NCBI GenBank assembly: GCA_944387315.1
Contig: CALXEL010000028.1
Span: 1-62,724 of the forward strand
Direction: 5' to 3'
DNA length: 62,724 nucleotides
From: an uncultured Clostridia bacterium
GTDB taxonomy: Bacteria; Bacillota; Clostridia; Oscillospirales; Ruminococcaceae
Positions 1-8,808 of the stretch are shown here, in pieces. The notes under the pieces are model-generated. The model had not been told where the DNA came from, did not search any database, and was given only the letters and a program-made list of their open reading frames with translations. The translations under genes were made by a program, and so were the position numbers. Each line of letters opens with the position of its first letter. The first letter of the stretch is position 1.

Positions 1-767
1 ATCAGCTGGGCGTCCAGCTTCTCCATTTCCCCCAGGCCGTTTGGCGCAAGCACCCCGCCTTTGGCCAAAAGGGCCCCGGCCTGCTGATGGAGCCAATCCA
101 GAGCTTCTGGTCCGCCCCGGGCTATGACATTGGTGTCGGTTACCTGTGCCATCAGGGCCAGCAGGGCCGCAAGACAGGCGTCGTTCCAGGAGGTCCCCCG
201 CTGGAGGGCCTCCTCCATGGCCGGCAGGGCAATCTGCTCCACCGAGGGAAATCCCGCCGCCGCCTCCCCCCGGATGCCGGAGATCTGGCGGGTCAGGTAG
301 AGCCGTTCTCCGGTGGTAGCAGGGGTAGTAACCCGGTCAAAATCTTCCGGGGCTTCGGCGGCAATGGCTGCTGCCACAGTACAAACCGCCTGGGAAGAAA
401 GAGATCCACCTGCCTGCCACAGGTAGGCGGCAGCGGCGCAGAGAATGCCCAGAGAGAAGATGGCCCCCTTGTGGGTGTTGATCCCACCGGTGGCTTCCAG
501 CATCTTCTGTTCGGCGGCTATGCCCGCCGGCCGCAGTTGGGTCAAAGGGTTCCCAGGCAGGGTTTGCCAGCTGGCGGCTGTCTGGGCGATCTGGGTAAAA
601 TAATCCCCCAGGGCGGCGGCGCTGTCCAGAAAGGTATAAAAATCCATATCCCTGTGAGCGCCGCTGTTTTGCCGGTCTACCAACCCCGGTTTGGGAGTGA
701 CCGCCACCTCATGGAGCAGTGCCCGCTGACAGAGAAAGGATATCGTTTGTAGGGACAATGATTGCAT
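1..767 (-). CDS. citG: Triphosphoribosyl-dephospho-CoA synthase, 3' end cut by window edge
   Basis: The frame is open from an ATG at 767 to the left edge, at least 255 residues against roughly 280-290 for the family. CitG condenses ATP and dephospho-CoA to make the precursor of the citrate lyase acyl-carrier prosthetic group. Visible family motifs are TPKPGLVD near residue 22, NSGAHRDMD just after it, THKGAIFSLG near residue 85 and NVIARGG in the C-terminal part. The start follows an AGGAA ribosome binding site. The gene is divergent from citC, with about 155 bases between them. No citD, citE or citF is in view; they may lie beyond the edge or elsewhere. The family assignment is by motif recognition and is firm; the lyase it serves is inferred. 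Confidence 0.85.
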   Translation of the reverse strand, partial: MQSLSLQTISFLCQRALLHEVAVTPKPGLVDRQNSGAHRDMDFYTFLDSAAALGDYFTQIAQTAASWQTLPGNPLTQLRPAGIAAEQKMLEATGGINTHKGAIFSLGILCAAAAYLWQAGGSLSSQAVCTVAAAIAAEAPEDFDRVTTPATTGERLYLTRQISGIRGEAAAGFPSVEQIALPAMEEALQRGTSWNDACLAALLALMAQVTDTNVIARGGPEALDWLHQQAGALLAKGGVLAPNGLGEMEKLDAQL

Positions 768-923
768 AGTGTTCCTGTTTCCCGCGGGGATGGAGTCAAA
801 ATACAGTCCCGCGACAACTGGATTGTAGCATATCCCATCTTCCCTGTCAAAAGATGTGTTATCTAACTGGCTTTTGTGGTATACTGTTACCAGACTCACC
901 CGGAAGAAAAAGGAGAGAAAAAG

Positions 924-1946
924 ATGTTTGAACCGCGCAAACTGCGGAATATAGAACAGGCCCGGCCCCTGTTGGAGCGGTGTGGCCTGCGGGTTAATCC
1001 TGGAACCGACTACACTTTGGGAATTTTTGAGGGAGAGGAGCTGGTGGCTACCGGTTCCCTCAATGGGGATATGATTCAGATGATGGCGGTGTCTCCCGAC
1101 CGGCAGGGGGAGGATCTGTCCGCCATGGTGCTGACCCATTTGATTCAGCACGCTTTCTCACAGGGAAAAACTGCCCTCTATCTTTTTACCAAGCCGGAAA
1201 AGGCACATACCTTTGCCTCGATGGGATTTCACCTGGTGGCCAAAGCGGAGCCCTATGCCGCCCTTTTGGAATTTGGCAAGCCGGGTATTGAAGAATTCTG
1301 CCAGAATCTGCGTCAAATCGCTGGGGAGAATCCGGGGGAGGCCTCCGGCCTGGTGATGAACTGTAACCCCTTTACCCTGGGCCACCAGTATCTGGTGGAA
1401 CAGGCCTCGGCCCGCAGCCGTCAGGTTTATCTCTTAGCGGTGGAGGAGGATAAGAGCGAGTTTCCTTTTGCCCACCGCATTGAGCTGATCCGTCAGGGAA
1501 CCGCCCATCTGCCCAATGTCACCGTCCTGTCCGGGGGACGGTACGCGGTGTCCTCCCTGACTTTCCCCTCCTACTTTACCAAGGAGGAAAACCTGGCCTA
1601 TGCCCACTGCGCCATCGATTTGGAGATCTTTGCCCGGCATATCGCCCCCGCTTTGGGTATTACCCGCCGCTTTGTGGGAACCGAGCCCTATTCGCCGGTT
1701 ACCGCTATTTACAACCAGACCATGCTGGAACGGCTGCCTCCTCTGGGTATTGCGGTGGAGGAACTGCCCCGGATGGAAAAAGAAGGGGCGCCGGTGAGCG
1801 CCTCCCGGGTGCGGGCTCTGTTGGCCCAGGGCGAGATGGAACAGGTGCGCCGTCTGGTGCCCGCTACCACCTATGCGTACCTGGTTTCCCCCAAAGCCCA
1901 GCCGGTGCTGGAACGGCTGCGGCAGCGGGCGCAAAATGGCCTGTAA
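924..1946 (+). CDS. citC: [Citrate (pro-3S)-lyase] ligase
   Basis: A 340-residue protein with an N-terminal GNAT-like domain (about 1-120) and a C-terminal nucleotidyltransferase-type domain carrying NPFTLGH at residues 148-154. Known family members acetylate the prosthetic group of citrate lyase using acetate and ATP, switching the enzyme on. An in-frame start lies upstream at 876, but the ATG at 924 has AAGGAGA a few bases before it and matches the usual family start, so it was chosen. Its divergent neighbour is citG, which makes the precursor of the same cofactor, supporting the call. The lyase subunits are not in this window. A related lyase such as citramalate lyase could be the real target. 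Confidence 0.88.
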   Translation: MFEPRKLRNIEQARPLLERCGLRVNPGTDYTLGIFEGEELVATGSLNGDMIQMMAVSPDRQGEDLSAMVLTHLIQHAFSQGKTALYLFTKPEKAHTFASMGFHLVAKAEPYAALLEFGKPGIEEFCQNLRQIAGENPGEASGLVMNCNPFTLGHQYLVEQASARSRQVYLLAVEEDKSEFPFAHRIELIRQGTAHLPNVTVLSGGRYAVSSLTFPSYFTKEENLAYAHCAIDLEIFARHIAPALGITRRFVGTEPYSPVTAIYNQTMLERLPPLGIAVEELPRMEKEGAPVSASRVRALLAQGEMEQVRRLVPATTYAYLVSPKAQPVLERLRQRAQNGL

Positions 1947-1983
1947 AAGGGCGATTTTAAGCCGGCTCCCGGCTGGGGAATTG

Positions 1984-2012
1984 TTGACAATCCTACCAAA
2001 ATATTGTACTAT
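1984..2012 (+). promoter_or_regulatory. Sigma-A promoter of aspS
   Basis: TTGACA at 1984-1989, 17-base spacer, TACTAT at 2007-2012. It lies about 85 bases before the aspS start codon. No T-box features were seen in the short leader. Confidence 0.75.
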
Positions 2013-2095
2013 TACCCTATGCGCAATGGGGCTTTTTCGGGGTCCATTGCTTGTTTTTACGGTCAAATGACTAATTTATGTGAGGAAGTTGAGAT

Positions 2096-3844
2096 ATGAT
2101 CAGAGCCAATGAGTATCGTACCCATACCTGTGGCCAGCTGCGGGAGAGCGATATCGGCCAACAGGTGCGCCTGGCGGGCTGGGTTGAAAATATCCGGGAC
2201 CATGGCGGCATCCAGTTTGTGGACCTGCGGGACCAGTATGGTGTGGTACAGGTTGTTATCAAGGATGAGAGCCTGCTGGATGGGGTCACCAAGGAGACCG
2301 CTGTCTCCATTTCCGGCGAAGTTGTGCGCCGGGACGCCGAAACCTATAACCCCAAGCTGGAAACCGGTACCATTGAGGTAGTGGCCCAGCAGCTGCAGAT
2401 TGTGGGCAAATGCGTCAATAATCTGCCCTTTGAGGTGATGACCTCCACCGAGACAAAGGAAGAAGTCCGGTTAAAATACCGTTTCCTGGATCTGCGCAAT
2501 AAAAAGGTGCAGAACCATATTATTCTGCGTTCTCAGATTATTTCCTATCTCCGCAGCAAGATGACCGAGCTGGGCTTTTTGGAGATTCAGACTCCTATCC
2601 TTACCGCTTCTTCTCCTGAGGGAGCCAGAGACTATCTGATCCCCAGCCGGAAACACCCCGGCCAGTTCTACGCGCTGCCTCAGGCGCCCCAGCAGTTCAA
2701 ACAGCTGCTGATGGTGTCCGGCTTCGATAAATACTTCCAGATTGCCCCCTGTTTCCGGGACGAGGACGCTCGGGCGGACCGTTCCCCCGGCGAGTTCTAT
2801 CAGCTGGACTTTGAGATGTCCTTTGCCACCCAGGAGGATGTACTGGCTACCGCTGAGGAGGTCCTCTCTTCGGTATTCCGCAAATTTACCGACAAAAAGG
2901 TGTCCGAGGCTCCCTTTGTACGGATTCCCTATGAGGAGAGTATGCTCCGCTACGGCACCGACAAGCCCGACCTGCGCAATCCCCTGGAGATCATCGACAT
3001 CAGCGATATGTTTGTGGAGAGCAGCTTTGCTCCCTTCCGGGGTCAGACTGTCCGGGCCATCAATGTGCCTAACTGCGCCTCCCAGCCCAAGAGCTTCTTT
3101 GAAAATATGCTGACCTTCGCCACCTCCATCGGTATGAAAGGCCTGGGCTACTTCAAGGTGGACGATGAGATGAAATACCACGGCCCTATCGACAAGTTCC
3201 TGTCTGATGACCAGCGCAAGGAGCTGGCCCAGCGGGCTGGCCTGAAACCGGGCTGTGTCCTCTACTTTATCGCCGACACCAAGGAGATGGCTCCCAAGCT
3301 GGCCGGTCAGATTCGTACCGAGCTGGCCAACCGGCTGGATCTGCTGGAAAAGGACGCCTACCGGATGTGCTTTATTGTGGACTTCCCCATGTACGAGCGG
3401 GATGAGGCCACCGGCAACATTGTCTTTACCCACAACCCCTTCTCGATGCCTCAGGGCGGTCTGGAGGCTCTCAACACCAAAGATCCTCTGGATATCTACG
3501 CCTATCAGTACGACATTGTCTGCAACGGCGTTGAGCTCTCCTCCGGCGCGGTACGGAACCACGACCTGGATATTATGCGGAAAGCTTTCGCCATCGCCGG
3601 CTATACCGAGGAGGATCTGCAAACCAAATTTGGAGCCCTCTACAGCGCTTTCCAGTATGGCGCGCCGCCTCACGCCGGTATGGCTCCCGGTGTGGACCGT
3701 ATTGTTATGCTGATCACTGGTCAGGAGAATATCCGGGAGGTTATTGCCTTCCCAATGAACAGCAATGCCCAGGATCTGCTGATGGGTGCTCCCACCGAGG
3801 TCACCGAGCTGCAGCTGCGGGAAGTTCATATCAAACTTCGATAA
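2096..3844 (+). CDS. aspS: Aspartyl-tRNA synthetase
   Basis: A 582-residue class II aminoacyl-tRNA synthetase that charges tRNA-Asp in the cytoplasm. The N-terminal OB-fold anticodon-binding domain covers about 1-130 (AGWVENIRDHGG). Class II motif 2 begins with FRDE at residues 220-223 and continues ARADRSPGEFYQ. A bacterial-type GAD insertion occupies about 300-410, and motif 3 is near the end (APPHAGMAPGVDRI). Length is normal for the bacterial form. Whether it is discriminating or non-discriminating cannot be settled here. GAGGAAG precedes the ATG. The gene stands alone between its own promoter and a strong terminator. Confidence 0.97.
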   Translation: MIRANEYRTHTCGQLRESDIGQQVRLAGWVENIRDHGGIQFVDLRDQYGVVQVVIKDESLLDGVTKETAVSISGEVVRRDAETYNPKLETGTIEVVAQQLQIVGKCVNNLPFEVMTSTETKEEVRLKYRFLDLRNKKVQNHIILRSQIISYLRSKMTELGFLEIQTPILTASSPEGARDYLIPSRKHPGQFYALPQAPQQFKQLLMVSGFDKYFQIAPCFRDEDARADRSPGEFYQLDFEMSFATQEDVLATAEEVLSSVFRKFTDKKVSEAPFVRIPYEESMLRYGTDKPDLRNPLEIIDISDMFVESSFAPFRGQTVRAINVPNCASQPKSFFENMLTFATSIGMKGLGYFKVDDEMKYHGPIDKFLSDDQRKELAQRAGLKPGCVLYFIADTKEMAPKLAGQIRTELANRLDLLEKDAYRMCFIVDFPMYERDEATGNIVFTHNPFSMPQGGLEALNTKDPLDIYAYQYDIVCNGVELSSGAVRNHDLDIMRKAFAIAGYTEEDLQTKFGALYSAFQYGAPPHAGMAPGVDRIVMLITGQENIREVIAFPMNSNAQDLLMGAPTEVTELQLREVHIKLR

Positions 3845-3854
3845 TGTCTTTTTA

Positions 3855-3888
3855 CAGCCGAAAGTCCTTTTGGGCTTTCGGCTGTTTT
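3855..3888 (+). terminator. Intrinsic terminator after aspS
   Basis: A 10-bp stem, CAGCCGAAAG at 3855-3864 with CTTTCGGCTG at 3874-3883, followed by five T. Confidence 0.9.
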
Positions 3889-3928
3889 TATAGGCTCTCT
3901 GAGAGACTTTAGAAAAGGAGCGTATTAT

Positions 3929-4255
3929 ATGCCGCAAATTGTAATAAAGGGAATGGAAGAAAAGGATGTAATGGCCCTCAGCGCCAAGCTGCCGGCTCAG
4001 CTGTCCGCCATTGTGGGAGCGCCAGAGGACTGGTTCTCGGTGGAATATCTGCCCTCACGCTTTTATTTTGGCGGGGTTTTGGTGTCCCATGATCCGCTGA
4101 TCCAGGTCTGGTGGTTTGACCGGGGCCAGGAGGTTCAGGATCGGGTAGCAGAGTCCATTGACCGGCTCTGCCGGCAGTTGGGGTACCAACAGATTGAGAT
4201 CTTCTTTCTTCCCCTGGAAAAATCCGCTTACTACGAAAATGGTCAACACTACTGA
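3929..4255 (+). CDS. DUF1904 family protein
   Basis: A 108-residue protein starting MPQIVIKGM and containing WFDRGQEVQDRV near residue 65 and YYENGQHY at the C-terminus, a pattern I recognise as the DUF1904 family. Members resemble small tautomerase-fold proteins by size and the Met-Pro start, but no function is established. AAAGGAG precedes the ATG. The gene is flanked on both sides by terminators, so it is probably monocistronic. Proline 2 would be the catalytic base if it were a tautomerase; that is only an analogy. Confidence 0.75.
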   Translation: MPQIVIKGMEEKDVMALSAKLPAQLSAIVGAPEDWFSVEYLPSRFYFGGVLVSHDPLIQVWWFDRGQEVQDRVAESIDRLCRQLGYQQIEIFFLPLEKSAYYENGQHY

Positions 4256-4264
4256 GAAAAGCAG

Positions 4265-4298
4265 CAGCCCGCAGGCACAAAGCTTGCGGGCTGTTTTT
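4265..4298 (+). terminator. Intrinsic terminator after the DUF1904 gene
   Basis: Stem CAGCCCGCA at 4265-4273 with TGCGGGCTG at 4285-4293, then TTTTT. Confidence 0.9.
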
Positions 4299-4474
4299 GT
4301 GTATTTTATCTAGAAAAAATCCGTTGACTCTATAGATAACTATATAGTTTATGATAGAGTGGGGCGCAAATAGGGAAAGAATGAGGGATAAGACGCATAA
4401 ATTGAGAATTGGCATTTACAGGTAAATTCCTTACTATAAAAGCGGAATATGGGGCAGAGAGGAATGAGGCGAAG

Positions 4475-5863
4475 ATGGAAGAACTGATGCAGACGATTAC
4501 CCGGATCAACGATACCCTCAATGACTTTGCGTGGGGGCCGGTGATGTTGGTGCTTTTGGTGGGGACAGGTGTCTATTTCACCATCCGAACGGGATTTTTC
4601 CAAATCCGTCGGGCTCCCACAGTGTACGCCAACACCGTCCGGTCCCTTTTTACCCCCAAAGGGCAGCCGTCTGGCGGGTCGGGCAGAGGCATTACCCCTT
4701 TCCAGGCGCTGACCACCGCTTTGGCGGCAACAGTGGGCACCGGCAATATTGTGGGTGTGGCCACTGCCATTACCGCCGGAGGGCCGGGCGCCATCTTCTG
4801 GATGTGGATTTCCGCCTTTTTTGGCATGATGACCAAATACGCTGAGATTTTGCTGGCGGTCCGCTACCGTCACAAAAACGAGAGCGATGAGTGGGTGGGA
4901 GGCCCCATGTACTATATTGAGCGGGGGCTCCACCAGAAGCGGCTGGCGGTTGCCTTTGCCTTGTTGGGGCTTTGCGCCTGCTTTGGAACTGGCAATATGA
5001 CCCAGGTCAACTCCATTGCCCAGTCCATCCACAGCACCTTTGGGGTACCCAATCTGGCCACTGGAATTGCTGTGGCGGTTGTGGCTGGGGTTGTGGTAAT
5101 CGGTGGCATCAAACGGATTGGCAGCACCACCGAAAAGCTGGTGCCTTTCATGGCCTTTTTATATGTAATTGCCTCGCTCTATGTGCTGGCGATAAACTTT
5201 ACTGCCATCCCCGCTACCTTTGGGCTTATTTTCCGCAGCGCCTTTACCCCCACCGCCGCTGTGGGCGGCTTTGCCGGCGCTATGGTGAAAACGGCCATTC
5301 AAAAGGGAGTAGCCCGAGGGGTTTTCTCCAATGAGGCGGGATTGGGGTCGGCTCCTATGGCTCACGCGGCGGCCGATACCGACCACCCCTGCCGGCAGGC
5401 TATGTGGGGTATTTTTGAGGTGTTTGTGTCTTCCATGGTCATCTGTACCTGTACCGCTTTGATTATCCTCTCCACTGGTGCCTGGAACAGCGGCCTGGAT
5501 GGAGCGGAGCTGACCATTCTGGCTTTCAGCCATGGCCTGCCCCGGACCGCTGGTTATATCGTTACCATTTCTATCTTTTTCTTCGCCTTTTCTACCTTGA
5601 TCAGCTGGTGCTATTATGGAGAGACCTGCCTGGAATATCTGGTAGGTTCAGAAAAATGGACCACCTGGTACAAGGTATTGTATATCGCTTTTCTGGTGGT
5701 GGGGGCCACCACCGACCTGAAGCTGGTATGGAAGCTTTCCGATACCCTCAATGTCTTTATGGCGGTGCCCAACCTGATTGGCCTGTTGGGTCTGTCCGGC
5801 ACAGTCCTGGCTGTCACCAAGGAATATTTTTCTAAAACTACGTCTAGCAGTGACAAGGGATAG
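4475..5863 (+). CDS. Sodium:alanine symporter family protein (AGCS)
   Basis: A 462-residue polytopic membrane protein of the AGCS family, which imports alanine or glycine with sodium or protons. Typical segments are MLVLLVGTGVYFTIRTGFFQ at the N-terminus, TALAATVGTGNIVGVA near residue 90, GGPMYYIERGL, GVFSNEAGLGSAPMAHAAA in the middle and WCYYGE near residue 390. An upstream TTG at 4409 is open in the same frame, but the ATG at 4475 has GAGG at proper spacing and starts like the family. A possible promoter (TTGACT at 4324, TATGAT at 4350) has a long 20-base spacer and is uncertain. Substrate cannot be read from the sequence. Confidence 0.92.
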   Translation: MEELMQTITRINDTLNDFAWGPVMLVLLVGTGVYFTIRTGFFQIRRAPTVYANTVRSLFTPKGQPSGGSGRGITPFQALTTALAATVGTGNIVGVATAITAGGPGAIFWMWISAFFGMMTKYAEILLAVRYRHKNESDEWVGGPMYYIERGLHQKRLAVAFALLGLCACFGTGNMTQVNSIAQSIHSTFGVPNLATGIAVAVVAGVVVIGGIKRIGSTTEKLVPFMAFLYVIASLYVLAINFTAIPATFGLIFRSAFTPTAAVGGFAGAMVKTAIQKGVARGVFSNEAGLGSAPMAHAAADTDHPCRQAMWGIFEVFVSSMVICTCTALIILSTGAWNSGLDGAELTILAFSHGLPRTAGYIVTISIFFFAFSTLISWCYYGETCLEYLVGSEKWTTWYKVLYIAFLVVGATTDLKLVWKLSDTLNVFMAVPNLIGLLGLSGTVLAVTKEYFSKTTSSSDKG

Positions 5864-5890
5864 GCCTTGTCACTTAAAAAAACAAGGAGT

Positions 5891-5920
5891 GAAGCGGCCT
5901 GACCAGGCCGCTTCTTTTTT
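5891..5920 (+). terminator. Intrinsic terminator after the AGCS gene
   Basis: Stem GAAGCGGCC at 5891-5899 with GGCCGCTTC at 5906-5914, then TTTTTT. Confidence 0.92.
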
Positions 5921-5963
5921 GTCCTCTTCTGGGGGAGCGGGAGGGATTTAGAAGAAAAAACTG

Positions 5964-5999
5964 TTGGCCACTGGCCAAAGGGGGAATTTTCGCTATAAT
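5964..5999 (+). promoter_or_regulatory. Palindromic operator overlapping a promoter with a long leader
   Basis: A perfect 15-base palindrome, TTGGCCACTGGCCAA at 5964-5978, sits where the -35 element should be, 15 bases before TATAAT at 5994-5999. The -35 match itself is poor, which fits an activator or a repressor site. Transcription from here would give a leader of about 205 bases before the amidohydrolase start at 6215. The leader holds a hairpin of ATTCTACCG (about 6081-6089) with CGGTAGGAAT and a short palindrome TTATTAGTAATAA near 6185. No known riboswitch was recognised. Confidence 0.45.
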
Positions 6000-6214
6000 A
6001 GACAGTGGAAGCCATCCTATCTTATGGAGGATGAACCTGATATTTTGTAATATTATAAAGATATGATACGATTTGTATAGGATTCTACCGTTTTTGGCAG
6101 CCTTTTGTTTCGGTAGGAATGTAGAAGAAAGCTTAGGACGAAAAAGCCCAATTGGTGCAGAAATACAGGTAGATTTGTAATATTTATTAGTAATAATACG
6201 AAAGGGATAGAAAA

Positions 6215-7090
6215 ATGAAGATTATTGACAGTCATATTCACTTTGCCAACCGGGAGGGCTTTTACCGGGCGGCCCAGGCGGCGGGCCATGAGAACACTGT
6301 GGAACATCTGCTGGATGTCTTTGAAAAAGAAAATATTGTGGGGGCCATTGCCATGGGCTCCGGCAGCGGACGGGATGATAAGGGAGAGTGCCTGCCCATG
6401 ACCCTGGACCTGGCGGGCACCCTCTCTTTGGAGCCTTACAACCAGCCTGGCAATATCGCCTACTGCTGTGGGCTGACCAGCAGCGCCCTGACCCCGGAGA
6501 ACACCCGGCGGGCGGTGGAGCGGTTTGAGGAGCATCTTCGCCATCCCAACTGTGTGGGACTGAAACTCTACCCTGGATACAACCACATCTATCTGAGCGA
6601 TCCCGTCCACTACCCCTTTTATGAGCTGGCCCAGCAGTATCAGGTACCGGTGGTCATCCACACTGGAGATACAGCTACCTCCACCGCCTTGGTCAAGTAT
6701 TCCCATCCCCTTACGGTGGATGAGGTGGCGGTGGCCTTTCCCAAGGTGAACTTTGTCATGGCACACTATGGCAATCCCTGGATTGTGGATGCCACCGAGG
6801 TGGCTAAAAAGAACCCCAACGTATTTTTGGACCTTTCCGGCCTGGCCGAGGGGAATTTTACCGCCGACTGGTTCTGGGAGACCTACAGTGGGTATTTGCA
6901 GCATTTGCAAACCTGGCTGACCTACCTGGGGGATTATAACAAGGTGCTCTACGGTTCCGACTGGCCTCTGGTCAACATCCCCACCTATCTGGAAATTATC
7001 CGGCGGCTGATTCCCTCCCAGCATCATGAGAGGGTATTTTATCAAAACGCAAAAGAGCTTTTCTCACGACTGGAGGCTCTGGGAATCTGA
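6215..7090 (+). CDS. Amidohydrolase family protein (PF04909-like)
   Basis: A 291-residue metal-dependent TIM-barrel hydrolase. Metal-ligand motifs are DSHIHF at residues 5-10, VVIHTGD around His149, MAHYG near residue 187 and GSDWP with Asp249. GLKLYPGY before the third strand is typical of the amidohydrolase_2 family, which includes decarboxylases as well as hydrolases. The true substrate is not evident. GAAAGGG precedes the ATG. The gene is alone, downstream of a long leader and upstream of a shared convergent terminator. The family call is secure and the reaction is not. Confidence 0.85.
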   Translation: MKIIDSHIHFANREGFYRAAQAAGHENTVEHLLDVFEKENIVGAIAMGSGSGRDDKGECLPMTLDLAGTLSLEPYNQPGNIAYCCGLTSSALTPENTRRAVERFEEHLRHPNCVGLKLYPGYNHIYLSDPVHYPFYELAQQYQVPVVIHTGDTATSTALVKYSHPLTVDEVAVAFPKVNFVMAHYGNPWIVDATEVAKKNPNVFLDLSGLAEGNFTADWFWETYSGYLQHLQTWLTYLGDYNKVLYGSDWPLVNIPTYLEIIRRLIPSQHHERVFYQNAKELFSRLEALGI

Positions 7091-7100
7091 TCAACCCAAA

Positions 7101-7136
7101 ATGCCCGATGGCTTACAGAGCCATCGGGCATTTTTA
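7101..7136. terminator. Bidirectional terminator between convergent genes
   Basis: A 13-bp stem, ATGCCCGATGGCT at 7101-7113 with AGCCATCGGGCAT at 7119-7131. There are T residues on the plus side, and on the minus side the A tract before the stem gives U residues. Confidence 0.9.
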
Positions 7137-7144
7137 ACAGTTTA

Positions 7145-8587
7145 TTATTTTTTTCCAGGATTGAGCTGACGGGGTACCACACCCTGGGGAATGGGACAGA
7201 CATAGGGTTGGCCCTCAAGGTTGGCCCGATGTTCCTCCCAGGCTTTGTCCAGTATTTCCGGATGGGCAAACAGTTCCAAAGCCGTGGCGGCCAGCACTTT
7301 GCCGGCGTACAGCATCCCCTTGTGGGCGGTTTCCGATTTGCCTTGGGCCACCACCTGCCAAGAGTGTCCCGGTGTACGGGAGGCCCAGGTGGCGGTTTTG
7401 ATTTGAGCGGTGGGGCAGACCCAACTTACATCCCCCACATCGGTGGAGCCACTTTGGGGCTCCCGGGGCAGGTAGACATCCTTAAAGGTGTAGATGGGAT
7501 CATCTTTTTGTTTTTGAAACTGAGCCACCTGTTCCCGGGTCATCCGGCGGCGCCGGTCGTCATCCAGCTGAGCCTCCCCTGGAACAGTGGCGTTGTATCC
7601 AGCAGCCAGTGCTACCTCCTCTGGGGTGTGATTCGGGGTAGGCAGCGCTTCCAGCTGTTCCAGCAACACCCGCTCCAAGGTCTCATTGATTACTGTATTG
7701 GAACAGGCCTTAATAAAGTCGCTGGTCATTTTTGTATCAGTCATAAGGGCGGCTCCCTGGGCGATCCGGTCTACCCGCTCCTTGAGCTGGGCCACCTGAT
7801 CGTTTTTAGGGGCCCGGATCAGGTAAAGTACTTCGGCATGGCCCTGGACCACATTGGGGGAGTAGCCGCCGGTATCGGTGATGGCATAGTGAATCCGGGC
7901 CTGGGAAATCATATGTTCCCGCAGAAACTGAACGCCTATATTCATCAGCTCTACCGCGTCCAGGGCACTGCGTCCCATGTGTGGGGCTGAACCGGCGTGG
8001 GAGCTGATCCCATCAAAACGATAGAGAACCTGACAGTTTGCCAGCATCTCACAGGACATAATCCCATTGTTGATGCCAGGATGCCAGGTGAGGGCGCAAT
8101 CCAGCTCATCAAATACTCCATCCCGGGCCATAAAGGCTTTGCCTGAACCGCCCTCCTCACCGGGGCAGCCGAAATAGATCACTGTTCCCTCGCCAGGATG
8201 ATGGGACAGATATTCCTTGATGGCTACCGCTGCCGCCAACGCGCCGGCACCCAGCAGATTGTGTCCGCAGCCATGGCCGGGGGCGCCAGGATGCAAGGCC
8301 TCTTTCTGGGTGACATCAGCCTTTTGGCTGAGTCCGGACAGGGCATCAAACTCTCCCAAAATACCAATCACAGGCTTTCCGCTGCCATATCTGCCGCAGA
8401 AAGCGGTGGCAATCCCCGCCAGCCCTCTGGTGACAGCAAATCCCTGTTCCTCCAACGGCTGACAGAGGAGCCCGGCAGCATAGTCCTCCTGAAAGGCGGT
8501 TTCCGGCTGCTCCCAGATGGCGTCACTGAGCTCACAAAACAGTGGCCCTTTTTCATCAATTGTGCCAAGTACCTCTTGTTTTGTCAT
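7145..8587 (-). CDS. abgB: M20 family amidohydrolase, aminobenzoyl-glutamate hydrolase subunit B-like
   Basis: A 480-residue zinc amidohydrolase matching AbgB in length and motifs: GEFDALSGLSQ near residue 78, HGCGHN at 105-110, GCPGEEGGSGK near 145, and STDVGDVSWVCPTAQI in the C-terminal part, which is characteristic of AbgB. In E. coli AbgA and AbgB together cleave p-aminobenzoyl-glutamate; no AbgA or AbgT partner is seen here, so the substrate may be another acylated amino acid or dipeptide. AGGTGA lies just before the ATG at 8587. It is convergent with the PF04909 amidohydrolase. Confidence 0.85.
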   Translation of the reverse strand: MTKQEVLGTIDEKGPLFCELSDAIWEQPETAFQEDYAAGLLCQPLEEQGFAVTRGLAGIATAFCGRYGSGKPVIGILGEFDALSGLSQKADVTQKEALHPGAPGHGCGHNLLGAGALAAAVAIKEYLSHHPGEGTVIYFGCPGEEGGSGKAFMARDGVFDELDCALTWHPGINNGIMSCEMLANCQVLYRFDGISSHAGSAPHMGRSALDAVELMNIGVQFLREHMISQARIHYAITDTGGYSPNVVQGHAEVLYLIRAPKNDQVAQLKERVDRIAQGAALMTDTKMTSDFIKACSNTVINETLERVLLEQLEALPTPNHTPEEVALAAGYNATVPGEAQLDDDRRRRMTREQVAQFQKQKDDPIYTFKDVYLPREPQSGSTDVGDVSWVCPTAQIKTATWASRTPGHSWQVVAQGKSETAHKGMLYAGKVLAATALELFAHPEILDKAWEEHRANLEGQPYVCPIPQGVVPRQLNPGKK

Positions 8588-8751
8588 GAAATCACCTCAC
8601 TTATACCCTATTGTAAGGGGATTTTGGGAATACTGTCAAGGAAAGGGGAAAGTGTGGTGAAATTTTTGGCGAGGTGCAACAATGAATCTGCTGGAATCTT
8701 ATCGTTTTGGCATAGGGAAAAAGCTTGTGTTAGGCATCAACTAAAGTATAA

Positions 8752-8790
8752 AACACCTTCTGACTGGGGTGTATACAGTCAGAAGGTGTT
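8752..8790 (-). terminator. Intrinsic terminator after the methyltransferase gene
   Basis: A 14-bp stem, AACACCTTCTGACT at 8752-8765 with AGTCAGAAGGTGTT at 8777-8790. On the minus strand it ends in TTTTAT. Confidence 0.85.
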
Positions 8791-8808
8791 TTGGGTTACA
8801 AACAGGGG

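Noticed and set aside
87..752. A 221-codon plus-strand frame at the left edge
   Set aside because: The minus strand encodes citG with clear motifs across the same bases.
1947..2095. T-box leader before aspS
   Set aside because: The promoter is only about 85 bases from the start and there is no specifier stem, T-box sequence or terminator.
2471..3937. A 488-codon open frame on the minus strand opposite aspS
   Set aside because: It lies wholly over a well-conserved synthetase gene, has no recognisable motif and reflects GC-rich codon use on the other strand.
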